In this document: piece by piece, positions 33,024 through 41,959 of the stretch
Layout of the letters: every line of letters starts with the position of its first letter
Numbering within the stretch: position 1 is the first letter of the stretch
Source: an uncultured Ruminobacter sp.
GTDB lineage: Bacteria; Pseudomonadota; Gammaproteobacteria; Enterobacterales; Succinivibrionaceae
Direction of reading: 5' to 3'
Assembly: GCA_902776415.1 (NCBI GenBank)
Contig: CACYPY010000008.1
Location: forward strand, 1 to 44,683
DNA length: 44,683 nucleotides
The notes under the pieces: model-generated
Database searches by the model: none
Seen by the model: the letters and a program-made list of their open reading frames with translations, nothing else
What the model was told of the DNA's origin: nothing
Position numbers and translations under genes: made by a program

Positions 33024-34196
33024 CTATGCCAGATAAGCAAGCTTCGCAGCCTCCTGATAAAACAATGCGGCCTGTTCAGTCCTGCCGGAATTCTGAAAAC
33101 ACTGCCCAAGCTTGATATAATAGAGAGGACGGGGATCCTCCCGAACAAGCACATCATAAAGCTCACGGGCTTTCTCGGGTTCATTTAGTACAAGATGCAT
33201 ATTGGCTTTCGCCGCCAGATGATTAAAGGATTTTTCTTCCTGGCTGAGCTCATTAAGAAGTTCCAGAATTCTCCGATCCCCGCTCCGCCATGCCGCAATA
33301 CCGGAAAAAACTTTTTCTCTGTTTCCGACATCTCTGACAAGTGCTGCCGTCATCTTAAAGGCACGATCATCCTCTCCGAGTTCAAGAAATCGTTCTGCAA
33401 ATGCCAAAACTACTTCCGTACGTCCGGAAATGTCGCGGGGCAAATCCTTCATCATCTGCTTGAGTACCCCGACATCATTATGATATTTAACTTCCTTTAC
33501 TATACGACTCGAAATAAGCCGGAAGTAATTGCCGTCATCAAGTAATCCCTCCCTCATAAAAAGCTCGCGATTTTCTTCTATTTCCGCATACCGATCCAGA
33601 GCCACCAGAGCATCAAAATACACCCTGTTAACCTGGTGATTGTCCTTGCAGGTATTTCGCAATGCCTCTGCAATACGGAGAGCAGAACTCCATTCTTTCC
33701 TGGCAATGAATTCCTGTGCTTTGAAAAGACATACCGCAAAATGATCGTCAACATTGTCGCTGTTAACCAAATCATAACCTCGAATCACTCGGTCGGTATC
33801 TCCGCTCCGGTAGCCCCCTGCTATCGCCAGAAGTCTTGAAACTTCAGGAACCGAAGACCACTTTAATGATTTTTCGGCACAGTCCTGAGCCTGTTCGAAA
33901 TCCCCCGTAAGATAGGCCCTGACCGCCCTTGCCAGTTTTCTGTCTGCAGAACGGGTGCGTGATTCGTTAAACCAGGATAAAAGCCCTCCCTTCACTCCGA
34001 GAAGCCATCCTGCAATACCCAGTAACAGATAGCAAAGCAGCATAAAAACCAGGAGAATGACAATGCCGGCTGCCACACTGGTTTCTATAACATAGGAAGC
34101 AATTTCAATATGCAGGAGTCCCTGATTTCCGGAAATCATCGGAGCAAGAAACAGCAAAACAACAATCAGGGCCAGTATGGTAATAAACTTAATCAT
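33024..34196 (-). CDS. hemY: HemY-like TPR membrane protein
   Basis: A 390-residue inner-membrane protein of the HemY family (E. coli 398), which is distinct from protoporphyrinogen oxidase. Two transmembrane segments (about 4-24 and 40-67) are followed by a cytosolic TPR-type helical domain with AVRAYLTGDFEQAQDCAEKSL and repeated helix pairs ending in YYIKLGQCFQNSGRTEQAALFYQEA. AGGGA lies five bases upstream of the ATG. It starts 27 bases after hemX. Its role in tetrapyrrole metabolism is poorly defined, and hemC and hemD are not nearby. Confidence 0.9.
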   Translation of the reverse strand: MIKFITILALIVVLLFLAPMISGNQGLLHIEIASYVIETSVAAGIVILLVFMLLCYLLLGIAGWLLGVKGGLLSWFNESRTRSADRKLARAVRAYLTGDFEQAQDCAEKSLKWSSVPEVSRLLAIAGGYRSGDTDRVIRGYDLVNSDNVDDHFAVCLFKAQEFIARKEWSSALRIAEALRNTCKDNHQVNRVYFDALVALDRYAEIEENRELFMREGLLDDGNYFRLISSRIVKEVKYHNDVGVLKQMMKDLPRDISGRTEVVLAFAERFLELGEDDRAFKMTAALVRDVGNREKVFSGIAAWRSGDRRILELLNELSQEEKSFNHLAAKANMHLVLNEPEKARELYDVLVREDPRPLYYIKLGQCFQNSGRTEQAALFYQEAAKLAYLA

Positions 34197-34223
34197 TTAC
34201 ATCCCTATAAACATAATCCAGCA

Positions 34224-35486
34224 TTATCTGTCTTTGCTGTCGGTCAGCTTCAGGTAATTGCGCATGGTAACCTGACTTTCAAGATGCGATGGCGGAGTGA
34301 TATTGTCCACCGGAGCAAGAGAAAGACGAATCTGTTCTCTGGTATTCATAACCACCTTATCGGTGTTGTCAAAATATCTGGCAATCAGATAATCAGCTCT
34401 TTCAAGACTCTTCTGAAAAAGGGAAAGATCTCCGCGATAGAAAGCCATCTGAGCAGTAAGAATATAGCTTTCAATATTCTCTCTGAGACTGGCCTCGCTG
34501 CTGACATCCATGAGCTCGGGATCATCAGGGCGTTTTTTTCTCACGGTGATAAAGCTTTCCATAAAGTCTTCCACCGAATTCATAAGATTCTGACGCCATT
34601 CGGAAAAATCCCCTGAAACGCCCTTCCTGCCGCTGTTTTCCACAGCAACATTCTTAAGAGATTTAAGAGGGAAAAGCGGCACATTGTTCACCAGTTCCTG
34701 CAGCCGAAGCATCATGCCCTCCCTGTCGAGACGCGGCATATTCCCCAGAACATTAATGTCCTTTGCCAGTGACGCACGAAGATCCCTGGCCCGAGGGTCA
34801 TCAAGCCCCTTTATCAGATCATCGGCACTCTGAAGAAGAGTTTTGGCTGTAACATAATCCTGATCTGCCTGCACCTTGCGATCAGCAATATTTATCAGGA
34901 ACACCGCCTCGTAAAGCTGCCATACTTCATCGGGCGTTTTGCTGCCGGACCGATCTCTGAGTTCTCTCAGATCCATGGCCATACGTTCCTGTTCTCTCCT
35001 GAGGTTGTTCACCTGTCCGATTAATCGTGCCTCCGAGGACCGGATATCTGTCTGAAATTCCTTTCTTGCAGCGGACGACATTCTGTTCAGCTGATTCTGA
35101 AATTCCTGATTCTCTGTTTGGAGCTCGATAATGGCACTGTCGTAGTTTTTGGGAAGCGGCCGCCTGTGTAAATCTGAATTCTGAATCCAAAGCCCCCCTA
35201 TGGAAATAAAAAACAGCACTCCCAGACCAGCTCCGATCATCAGCCCCATTCGGAGCCGTCTGACCGACTTTTCCAGCATTTCTACCCGGATATCATTATC
35301 TCTGACGTTCGTGATGATATTTTCTTCAGAAGATGAGCGCTCACCGGCTGACTTAATATCAGCTTCCGGAATACTGTTCCCGGAATTATCCGTATCCGCA
35401 ATGGCATCCGATGTCTTCATATCTGTCTGTACCGATTCCGACACTTTTTCCGGTTCATTATCTATGATTTTGTTTTTATCTCTCAT
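34224..35486 (-). CDS. hemX: HemX-like membrane protein
   Basis: A 420-residue protein: an acidic Ser-rich cytoplasmic N-terminus (1-75), one transmembrane helix (about 80-100, GLMIGAGLGVLFFISIGGLW), a coiled coil (about 110-175) and a helical C-terminal domain with EVWQLYEAVFLINIADRKV, EWRQNLMNSVEDFMESFITVRKK and RENIESYILTAQMAFYRGD, all matching E. coli HemX (393). HemX was named as a putative uroporphyrinogen III methyltransferase, but the family lacks a recognisable methyltransferase fold. It is the first gene of the hemX-hemY-cyaA run. In E. coli hemX follows hemC-hemD; here the upstream neighbour is the ilv cluster. Confidence 0.9.
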   Translation of the reverse strand: MRDKNKIIDNEPEKVSESVQTDMKTSDAIADTDNSGNSIPEADIKSAGERSSSEENIITNVRDNDIRVEMLEKSVRRLRMGLMIGAGLGVLFFISIGGLWIQNSDLHRRPLPKNYDSAIIELQTENQEFQNQLNRMSSAARKEFQTDIRSSEARLIGQVNNLRREQERMAMDLRELRDRSGSKTPDEVWQLYEAVFLINIADRKVQADQDYVTAKTLLQSADDLIKGLDDPRARDLRASLAKDINVLGNMPRLDREGMMLRLQELVNNVPLFPLKSLKNVAVENSGRKGVSGDFSEWRQNLMNSVEDFMESFITVRKKRPDDPELMDVSSEASLRENIESYILTAQMAFYRGDLSLFQKSLERADYLIARYFDNTDKVVMNTREQIRLSLAPVDNITPPSHLESQVTMRNYLKLTDSKDR

Positions 35487-35534
35487 GGCTGGCTTCTACC
35501 TTTAATTAATATGATCATTATAACAAACCAGCGT

Positions 35535-35567
35535 AAAAATAGGCAGGAAGAAACTCCCTGCCTATTT
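35535..35567 (-). terminator. Terminator after the ilv cluster
   Basis: Perfect 11-bp arms AAATAGGCAGG and CCTGCCTATTT with a nine-base loop. On the minus strand it runs into a TTTTT tract. It lies 18 bases beyond the small exported-protein gene and insulates hemX from ilv transcription. Confidence 0.88.
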
Positions 35568-35584
35568 CCTGTTTTCCCGATGGT

Positions 35585-36010
35585 TTACTGTTTTTTGGAA
35601 AGCTGCTTTTCCGCAATTGTCAGCAGTTCCGAAATCTCTTCCTGTGGCGCCGAACCGCAAAGAATTGTTATTGTGTAATGATCATTGTCATCAGAAACAG
35701 CCAGTGCGCACCCCAAGGTACCGGCAAAGGAAAACTCCCAGCCTTTCACAGCCGGAAGAGGCCTCAGATCCCTGCCGTGCAGGGAATCCATCAAAGCCTG
35801 AGCGTATGACCTGGCTGCACTGAAATGTTTCTTTGCATCTGAATCAAAAGCCACTGTCAAAGTGGCGCCGTCCTTTACAAATCTGATACGATCCGGAAGA
35901 CGTTCGGTGAGCTTCCAGGTTGCCAGAACATCAGATCCGGCCCAAACGGCTTCCGCAACAAGAATCCCGCAGGCAGCAAAAGCAATATTACGGATTGAGG
36001 AACTGAACAT
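35585..36010 (-). CDS. Small exported protein of unknown function at the end of the ilv operon
   Basis: A 141-residue protein starting at the ATG at 36010 (AGGA eight bases upstream). An alternative ATG 11 codons earlier lies deeper inside ilvA. The N-terminus MFSSSIRNIAFAACGILVAEAVWAG looks like a Sec signal peptide with probable cleavage after VWA. The mature part is a mixed alpha/beta domain with two cysteines (in GTLGCALAV and ITILCGSA) that could form a disulfide. No family recognised. It overlaps the ilvA 3' end by 23 bases, so it is co-transcribed and probably coupled, although its periplasmic location gives no obvious link to isoleucine synthesis. Confidence 0.65.
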   Translation of the reverse strand: MFSSSIRNIAFAACGILVAEAVWAGSDVLATWKLTERLPDRIRFVKDGATLTVAFDSDAKKHFSAARSYAQALMDSLHGRDLRPLPAVKGWEFSFAGTLGCALAVSDDNDHYTITILCGSAPQEEISELLTIAEKQLSKKQ

Positions 36011-37526
36011 ATGACAGATCCTGAGTAACCTCATGGCAGTCATAATTTAACTCTTCGAGATGCCTGTTAAAGACATCAATATCGCTGTCCTTCAGTTCAA
36101 AACAGCAGAGCACGCTGCCAAACTCCATTCCCCTGTTCCGATAGTGAAAGCAAGTAATGTTGTATCTTGTTCCGAGAGTTTCCAGAAATCTCAAAAGAGA
36201 ATCCTTTACCTCCGGGAATTCAAACACATAGGCTTTTTCGGTAAGAGTTTTCTGAGGATGACCTCCTATCATGTAGCGGACATGGTTCTTGGCCAGAATG
36301 TTGTCGGTCATATTGGTAACCTCATAGCCACCGGCCCGCAACCCATCAATAATGGCATTCAGCTCCTCGTCACCGTTTGTAAGGTGAACACTGACAAAAA
36401 TTCTTGCCTCTTCCGGATCGGCATAGCGATAGTTAAATTCTGTTACCGAACGGCCGCCAAGCCTTTTGCAGAAATCAAGGAAAGCCCCCTTTTTCTCCGG
36501 AATCTTTACCGAAAGAATTCCTTCCGCACGTTCACCGACTTCGCAGCGTTCAGAGACGAATCTGAGAGTATGAAATTTAAGATTGGCTCCCGAAAGTATC
36601 GCCGCCATGGTAATGTCAGGATTTCCCCTGAGATCCGGATGAGCCTGCATGTACTTTTTGATACCGGCCAGCGACAAAGCCCCACTGGGTTCTGAAATGG
36701 CGCGGGTATCATCAAAAATATCCCGCATTGCCGCACAGATTTCATCGTTTGAGCAAAGAACTATGTCATCAACATTGTCCTTAAGAATTCTGAAGGTTTC
36801 ATCACCGATTCTCTTTACTGCAACTCCGTCCGCGAACAGAGAAACCTTATCGAGTGTCACCGGCTCGCCTGCATCAAGAGCAGCCTTGAGACAGGCACTG
36901 CCCTCGGACTCAACTGCAATAACCTTTATGTCCGGTCTGATCTGCTTAATGTAAATAGCCATTCCGGCAGCGAGCCCGCCACCTCCGACCTGTATAAAGA
37001 CATGTGTGATATGGCTGTTCTGCTTAATAATTTCCTGTGCTATTGTTCCCTGACCGGCAAGCACATCGGGATCATCATACGGAGGAATCAGGGTATAGCC
37101 ATTAACATCAGCCAGACGCTTGCTCTCCGCATACGCTTCGTCAAACGTGGATCCGAAAAGAACCACATTGCCGCCAAATCTCCGCACGGCGTCAATCTTT
37201 ATATCCGGTGTGGAATTCGGCATAACAATGGTTGCCTTAATTCCCAGCCGATTTCCCGTGAGAGCCACTCCCTGGGCATGATTTCCTGCGGATGCTGCAA
37301 TAACACCTCGTGCCAGAGCTTCCTTTGAAAGACCCGCAATTTTATTATAGGCACCACGCAACTTGAAGGAATGAACTATCTGACGATCCTCTCGCTTAAG
37401 GATAACATTGATCCCAAGCTTTTCGCTCATCTTGTCCATTCTCTGCAAAGGAGTAATTTTTGCTATTTCATATACTGGAGATAACAGTATCTTTCTGACA
37501 TACTGTTCCGGTGTCGGTTGTTCCAT
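35988..37526 (-). CDS. ilvA: Threonine deaminase, biosynthetic
   Basis: PLP enzyme converting threonine to 2-ketobutyrate, the committed step to isoleucine. The 512 residues match E. coli IlvA (514). The PLP lysine is K55 in SFKLRGAYN, the phosphate loop reads VGGGGLAAG, and the C-terminal ~180 residues contain two ACT-like regulatory domains (KGAFLDFCKRLGGRSVTEFNYRY and DSLLRFLETLGTRYNITCFHYRN), so allosteric control by isoleucine is expected. The start is placed at the ATG at 37526 (AAGGA ten bases upstream); the frame extends 22 codons further. It follows ilvD after about 85 bases. Confidence 0.97.
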   Translation of the reverse strand: MEQPTPEQYVRKILLSPVYEIAKITPLQRMDKMSEKLGINVILKREDRQIVHSFKLRGAYNKIAGLSKEALARGVIAASAGNHAQGVALTGNRLGIKATIVMPNSTPDIKIDAVRRFGGNVVLFGSTFDEAYAESKRLADVNGYTLIPPYDDPDVLAGQGTIAQEIIKQNSHITHVFIQVGGGGLAAGMAIYIKQIRPDIKVIAVESEGSACLKAALDAGEPVTLDKVSLFADGVAVKRIGDETFRILKDNVDDIVLCSNDEICAAMRDIFDDTRAISEPSGALSLAGIKKYMQAHPDLRGNPDITMAAILSGANLKFHTLRFVSERCEVGERAEGILSVKIPEKKGAFLDFCKRLGGRSVTEFNYRYADPEEARIFVSVHLTNGDEELNAIIDGLRAGGYEVTNMTDNILAKNHVRYMIGGHPQKTLTEKAYVFEFPEVKDSLLRFLETLGTRYNITCFHYRNRGMEFGSVLCCFELKDSDIDVFNRHLEELNYDCHEVTQDLSYVQFLNP

Positions 37527-37611
37527 TTTGTATTTATCCTTAATATCCGGACAGGGGAAAGCCCCTGCCCTGTTAACAGCTCTCTGCTGCACTGTCTCAC
37601 AAAATATTCAA

Positions 37612-39462
37612 TCAGCCCAGTTTACCGAGATCACGTACTCCGCCTTTATCCGCAGAAGCTGCCAGTGCGGAGTATGCCTTCAGAGAACCAGACACGGCTC
37701 GGTCTCTCTTGAGAGGCTTCCACGCACAGTCCCCCAGCGCATTCATCTGCTCCCGGCGGGAATCCAGCTCCTCATCAGATATTCTGATTCCGATGCTGCG
37801 GTTTGGAATATCAATGTCGATAATGTCTCCTGACCTGATGAGACCGATATTGCCCTGATTTGCCGCTTCAGGGGAAACGTGGCCGATGGAAAGTCCTGAA
37901 GTACCTCCGGAAAAGCGCCCGTCGGTTATCAAAGCACACTCCTTGCCGAGTCCGACCGATTTCAGATATGAAGTCGGGTACAGCATTTCCTGCATGCCCG
38001 GACCGCCCTTGGGGCCTTCATAACGGATAATAACCACATCTCCTGCCTTAACCCCACCATTAAGAATGCCGTCTACGGCTTCCTCCTGACTCTCATAAAC
38101 CACGGCCGGTCCTGAGAATTTATAAATTGAGGCATCCACTCCGGCTGTCTTCACTATACATCCATTTACCGCCAGATTACCGTAAAGAACAGCCAGACCG
38201 CCATCAAGACTGTATGCATGTTCTCTGTTTCTTATACAGCCCTGTTCCCTGTCAAGATCAAGCTCCGGATAAGTACAGGACTGACAGAAAGGAGCAATGG
38301 TCACCTTCCCTCCGGGGGCGGCACTATAGAGTCTGGAAACAGCCTCATCAGGATTTCTGAGCACATCATATCTGTCCAGTTGTTCCTTCATCGTCATACC
38401 AAGTACCGTCCGGGCATTCTGATGAATAAGCCCCTGCCGATCCAGTTCTCCCAGAATTCCCATAATTCCGCCGGCCCGATGCACATCCTCCATATGATAT
38501 TTTGATGTGGAAGGAGCAACCTTGCAAATATGGGGAACCCTGCGGGACAATCTGTCAATGTCATTCATTGTAAAGTCAACCCCGGCCTCCTGAGCCACAG
38601 CCAGAAGATGAAGCACGGTATTTGTGGAACCGCCCATGGAGATATCCAAAGTCATGGCATTTTCAAATGCATCCTTCGTGGCAATTGACCTGGGCAACAC
38701 GGATGCATCATCATGCTCATACCAGGCGCGGGCCATCTCCACTATTCTGCGAGCAGCATTTACAAACAGCTCTCTCCGGAATACATGAGTAGCCACCAGC
38801 GAACCATTGCCCGGCTGAGACAGTCCCAAAGCCTCTGTAAGACTGTTCATGGAATTGGCAGTAAACATTCCCGAGCAGGAACCGCAGGTAGGACAGCCAA
38901 AATTTTCCGCCTCATTGATTTCCTCATCGGTAATATGTCTGTCGGCAGCCATTACCATAATATCAATAAGATCAAGCTTGGTACGGCCTCCGACAGGCTT
39001 CTCGGATTTACCGGCCTCCATCGGGCCTCCGGAAACAAAGATAGTCGGAATGTTGAGGCGCATGGCCGCCATCAGCATTCCCGGTGTAACCTTGTCGCAG
39101 TTGGATATACACACCAGCGCATCAGCTTTATGGGCGTTGCACATGTACTCGACACTGTCGGCAATGATCTCCCTGCTGGGGAGAGAATAAAGCATGCCGG
39201 TATGCCCCATGGCAATACCGTCATCAACGGCAATGGTGTTGAATTCCTTGGCTATACCGCCGGCCTTTTCAATCTCCCTGACCACCAGCTGTCCGATATC
39301 ATGAAGATGAACATGGCCCGGAACAAACTGGGTAAAGGAATTGGCAACAGCAATGATCGGCTTCCCGAAATCACCGTCCTTCATGCCAGTGGCACGCCAT
39401 AAAGCCCTGGCCCCGGCCATGTTTCTTCCTTCATATGTCACACTGGAACGATATTTGGGCAT
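37612..39462 (-). CDS. ilvD: Dihydroxy-acid dehydratase
   Basis: Fe-S dehydratase for the third common step of isoleucine and valine synthesis. It has 616 residues, the same as E. coli IlvD. Cluster cysteines lie in [12 protein letters not shown] and [17 protein letters not shown]. Other family landmarks are DDGIAMGH near residue 80, [12 protein letters not shown] and the C-terminal [25 protein letters not shown] lies seven bases upstream of the ATG. It is the middle gene of ilvE-ilvD-ilvA. A hairpin in the ilvE-ilvD gap may limit read-through. Confidence 0.98.
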   Translation of the reverse strand: MPKYRSSVTYEGRNMAGARALWRATGMKDGDFGKPIIAVANSFTQFVPGHVHLHDIGQLVVREIEKAGGIAKEFNTIAVDDGIAMGHTGMLYSLPSREIIADSVEYMCNAHKADALVCISNCDKVTPGMLMAAMRLNIPTIFVSGGPMEAGKSEKPVGGRTKLDLIDIMVMAADRHITDEEINEAENFGCPTCGSCSGMFTANSMNSLTEALGLSQPGNGSLVATHVFRRELFVNAARRIVEMARAWYEHDDASVLPRSIATKDAFENAMTLDISMGGSTNTVLHLLAVAQEAGVDFTMNDIDRLSRRVPHICKVAPSTSKYHMEDVHRAGGIMGILGELDRQGLIHQNARTVLGMTMKEQLDRYDVLRNPDEAVSRLYSAAPGGKVTIAPFCQSCTYPELDLDREQGCIRNREHAYSLDGGLAVLYGNLAVNGCIVKTAGVDASIYKFSGPAVVYESQEEAVDGILNGGVKAGDVVIIRYEGPKGGPGMQEMLYPTSYLKSVGLGKECALITDGRFSGGTSGLSIGHVSPEAANQGNIGLIRSGDIIDIDIPNRSIGIRISDEELDSRREQMNALGDCAWKPLKRDRAVSGSLKAYSALAASADKGGVRDLGKLG

Positions 39463-39511
39463 TTGTATTCTCCTGATTAATAATTCTGATTCGCATCAAA
39501 ATTTAAATAAC

Positions 39512-39543
39512 AAAAACCAAAAGCCTGTATGAAAAGCTTTTGG
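39512..39543 (-). terminator. Possible attenuating terminator between ilvE and ilvD
   Basis: Arms CCAAAAGC and GCTTTTGG with an 11-base loop, followed on the minus strand by TTTTTG. The stem is only moderately GC-rich, so partial rather than full termination is likely. It lies about 50 bases upstream of the ilvD start. Confidence 0.5.
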
Positions 39544-39580
39544 CTTCAAACTGTCATAAAAAAACCGAACGGTGTCCCTT

Positions 39581-40510
39581 TTACTTCACGGGATACAGCC
39601 AGTTCCATTTATCTTCAGTTTCCCCGCTGAAAAGACCGAAGAAAGCCTTCTGCAAGTCCTCTGTAATCGCACCGCGGGAGCCTGATCCGATCTCATAGCC
39701 GTCAACCGCGCGGACCGGGGTAATCTCGGCAGCCGATCCGGTCATGAATACCTCGTCAGCAAGATACAGAGCCTCTCTTGGAATCTGCTCAACCTGAACC
39801 TGATAACCTCTGTCCCGGGCCAGCTTAATTACGGTATCTCTGGTGATGCCTGGCAAGAGACCGCAGGTAATGGGGGCTGTATAGAGAACACCATCCTTCA
39901 CCAGGAAAATATTCTCACCGGACCCTTCGGAAAGATAGCCATTAACGTCGAGAGCTATCCCTTCGTCATAGCCATGCTCCTTGGCCTCGTTCGAAATCAG
40001 AAGGGAAGACAGGTAGTTGCCAGCGGCTTTTGCTCCGGTGGGAATGGTATCAGGAGCCAGACGGCGCCACGAGGAAACTCCTACGGAAACCCCCTTTCTC
40101 ATTCCTTCTTCACTGAGATACGCCCCCCATTTAACAATACCTATTATGGTATTGATTTCCGCATCCTTGGGAGGCTTTACACCAAGCCCAACATCACCAA
40201 TAAACGAAAGAGGACGAATGTAACCGAAATCAACATGATTTTCCCTGATGGTATCGCATACCGCTTCGCAAAGCTGATCAACAGTGTACGGAATTTCAAT
40301 GCGGTATATGTGGCCGGAATTGCGGAAACGCTGCATATGCTCCTTAAGCCGAAAAACTGCAGTGCCGTTATTGGTCTTATACGCACGGATCCCCTCAAAA
40401 ACTGCAGTACCGTAATGAAGAGCGTGAGTCATAACACTGACTTTTGCATCTTCCCATGGAACAAACTTGCCATTGAACCAGATAAACTTAGTAATTTCTT
40501 TACCAGCCAT
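39581..40510 (-). CDS. ilvE: Branched-chain amino acid aminotransferase
   Basis: Fold IV PLP aminotransferase performing the last step of isoleucine, valine and leucine synthesis. It has 309 residues, identical in length to E. coli IlvE. WFNGKFVPWEDAKVSVMTHALHYG starts the protein, the PLP lysine lies in PTGAKAAGNYLSS, and DEGIALDVNGYLSEGSGENIF and FFGLFSGETEDKW are family blocks. AGG lies seven bases upstream of the ATG. It heads the ilvEDA cluster; the ilvGM acetohydroxy-acid synthase genes that precede ilvE in E. coli are absent. Confidence 0.97.
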   Translation of the reverse strand: MAGKEITKFIWFNGKFVPWEDAKVSVMTHALHYGTAVFEGIRAYKTNNGTAVFRLKEHMQRFRNSGHIYRIEIPYTVDQLCEAVCDTIRENHVDFGYIRPLSFIGDVGLGVKPPKDAEINTIIGIVKWGAYLSEEGMRKGVSVGVSSWRRLAPDTIPTGAKAAGNYLSSLLISNEAKEHGYDEGIALDVNGYLSEGSGENIFLVKDGVLYTAPITCGLLPGITRDTVIKLARDRGYQVQVEQIPREALYLADEVFMTGSAAEITPVRAVDGYEIGSGSRGAITEDLQKAFFGLFSGETEDKWNWLYPVK

Positions 40511-40864
40511 AGTAATACCTACTTATACAACCCTGCTGCTTCAGGTAAAAACTTTTCAAAATTCAAGCAGTATACAAGTCCGCCTGACCGGAGCTCCGCA
40601 GCAAACCTCGGAAACTATGCGGCTCAACGGGATCAAAAGACAGCCAGGCCCCGGAATGCATAATATCGAATACCGCACAAAACAGGTCACGCACCATGCA
40701 TTTTACAACAATAGAAACGAAACATATACGGTTTACCATCATTTTTGCACGTCTCGGTGATCCGATGAATATTTACCAAAAAACACCTGACAGCCATAAA
40801 TCTGAAATACTACATTAAATTTACACAACGACTGCTATCTCCGGTAAAATATAACCGAAATATA
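40511..40864. other. Divergent intergenic region ilvE / yihG
   Basis: About 354 bases without a convincing gene. On the ilvE side a TTGTATAAG -10-like element lies about 25 bases upstream of the ATG. On the yihG side TTTACA (40820-40825) and TAAAAT (40845-40850) are separated by 19 bases, a loose promoter. No T-box or clear branched-chain leader peptide was found. Confidence 0.55.
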
Positions 40865-41815
40865 ATGGGGCTTTATATGTTAAGTTTTCTGCCGGCCTGG
40901 TTAAAGATCTGGGTGAACCTTTTTCTTCTTATCATGTGTACCGCCATGGTATCACTTGCCATCTGTGCCGTGGCCTTTATCAGGATCCTGCTTTTTGGAC
41001 ACTGGCATAAATTTTTTATTAAAGCTGCAAACAGATGCATGCGGTGGTGGCTTTACCGCATTCGCAGCATCATGGGAATAACAAACAGAACAGAATGGGT
41101 CAAAGACACGACAATCCGTCCTGAATTTCAGGATTCCTATATTCTTATTTCCAATCATATCAGCTGGCTTGACACTCTGGTACTGGCTGCAGTATTTGCG
41201 GATCAGCGGCCGGTTCCCAAGTTTTTTCTGAAACATTCGCTTCTTTTTGTTCCCTTTGTGGGACTTGCCTGCTGGGGACTGGACATGCCGTTTCTGAGAA
41301 GATACTCCAGGGCATATCTCATTAAGCATCCCGATAAAAGATTTACAGATATCGAAACATCAAGAGAAGCCTGCAAAAAGTTTTCCGGAGTGCCCACCAT
41401 GATGGTGATTTTCCCTGAAGGAACTCGTTTTACACCTGAAAAAAGGGACCTGTCCAATTCTCCGTACAAACATCTGATGCAGACAAAACCCACAACCATA
41501 GCCATAGCTATTGAAAGTCTGGGAAATCAGTTTAACAAGATTCTTGATGTTACTCTCAGCTATCCGGAAAATCAGAATACTCCTTTTCGGGATTTTCTCG
41601 AAGGCAGGCTCAAAAAAGTGTGCATAAGCATTAATGAGATTGAAATTACCGATGATCTTCGCGGGAGTTATCTCGCAGACAAGCAGTTTAAAAGACGTTT
41701 CACCCTTTGGCTCAAAAAACTGTGGCAGGAAAAGGATGAGAGAATTTCTAAAATGAAAAACGAACAAGAGAGTTCTTGCGACACTGATTCCCGACCTCCG
41801 AAAAACAAAGGGTAG
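40865..41815 (+). CDS. yihG: Lysophospholipid acyltransferase-family protein YihG
   Basis: A 316-residue membrane-associated acyltransferase of the LPLAT/PlsC superfamily, closely resembling E. coli YihG, a probable 1-acyl-sn-glycerol-3-phosphate acyltransferase. Hydrophobic N-terminal segments occupy about 10-50. The catalytic SNHISWLD motif (NHx4D) and FPEGTRFTPEK are intact; between them YFLK-like FFLKHSLLFVPFVGLACWGLDMPF and RYSRAYLIKHP match YihG. An ATG at 40877 with GGGG seven bases upstream is an alternative start. In E. coli yihG lies between dsbA and polA; here it is convergent with dsbA. Confidence 0.9.
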   Translation: MGLYMLSFLPAWLKIWVNLFLLIMCTAMVSLAICAVAFIRILLFGHWHKFFIKAANRCMRWWLYRIRSIMGITNRTEWVKDTTIRPEFQDSYILISNHISWLDTLVLAAVFADQRPVPKFFLKHSLLFVPFVGLACWGLDMPFLRRYSRAYLIKHPDKRFTDIETSREACKKFSGVPTMMVIFPEGTRFTPEKRDLSNSPYKHLMQTKPTTIAIAIESLGNQFNKILDVTLSYPENQNTPFRDFLEGRLKKVCISINEIEITDDLRGSYLADKQFKRRFTLWLKKLWQEKDERISKMKNEQESSCDTDSRPPKNKG

Positions 41816-41905
41816 CTCGCCGCTTGCGCAGCCTTGAGTCCTTCTGCAACGGATCTGAGAAAAACCGGTCAGTCATCCTTTAAATCAGCTGACAAACTCC
41901 GACAC

Positions 41906-41928
41906 AAAAAAGCCCGATATTCTCGGGC
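41906..41928 (-). terminator. Terminator of the dsbA operon
   Basis: GCCCGA and TCGGGC arms with a five-base loop, followed on the minus strand by TTTTTTG. It lies 30 bases beyond the dsbA stop. Confidence 0.88.
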
Positions 41929-41959
41929 CCTGTTACTGTTGCTTTTTAAGTTTAAATTG

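Noticed and set aside
40560..40745. Minus-strand 60-codon frame with Val/Ile-rich start upstream of ilvE, as a possible ilv leader peptide
   Set aside because: No ribosome binding site, no run of branched-chain codons comparable to known ilv leaders and no attenuator hairpin before ilvE.
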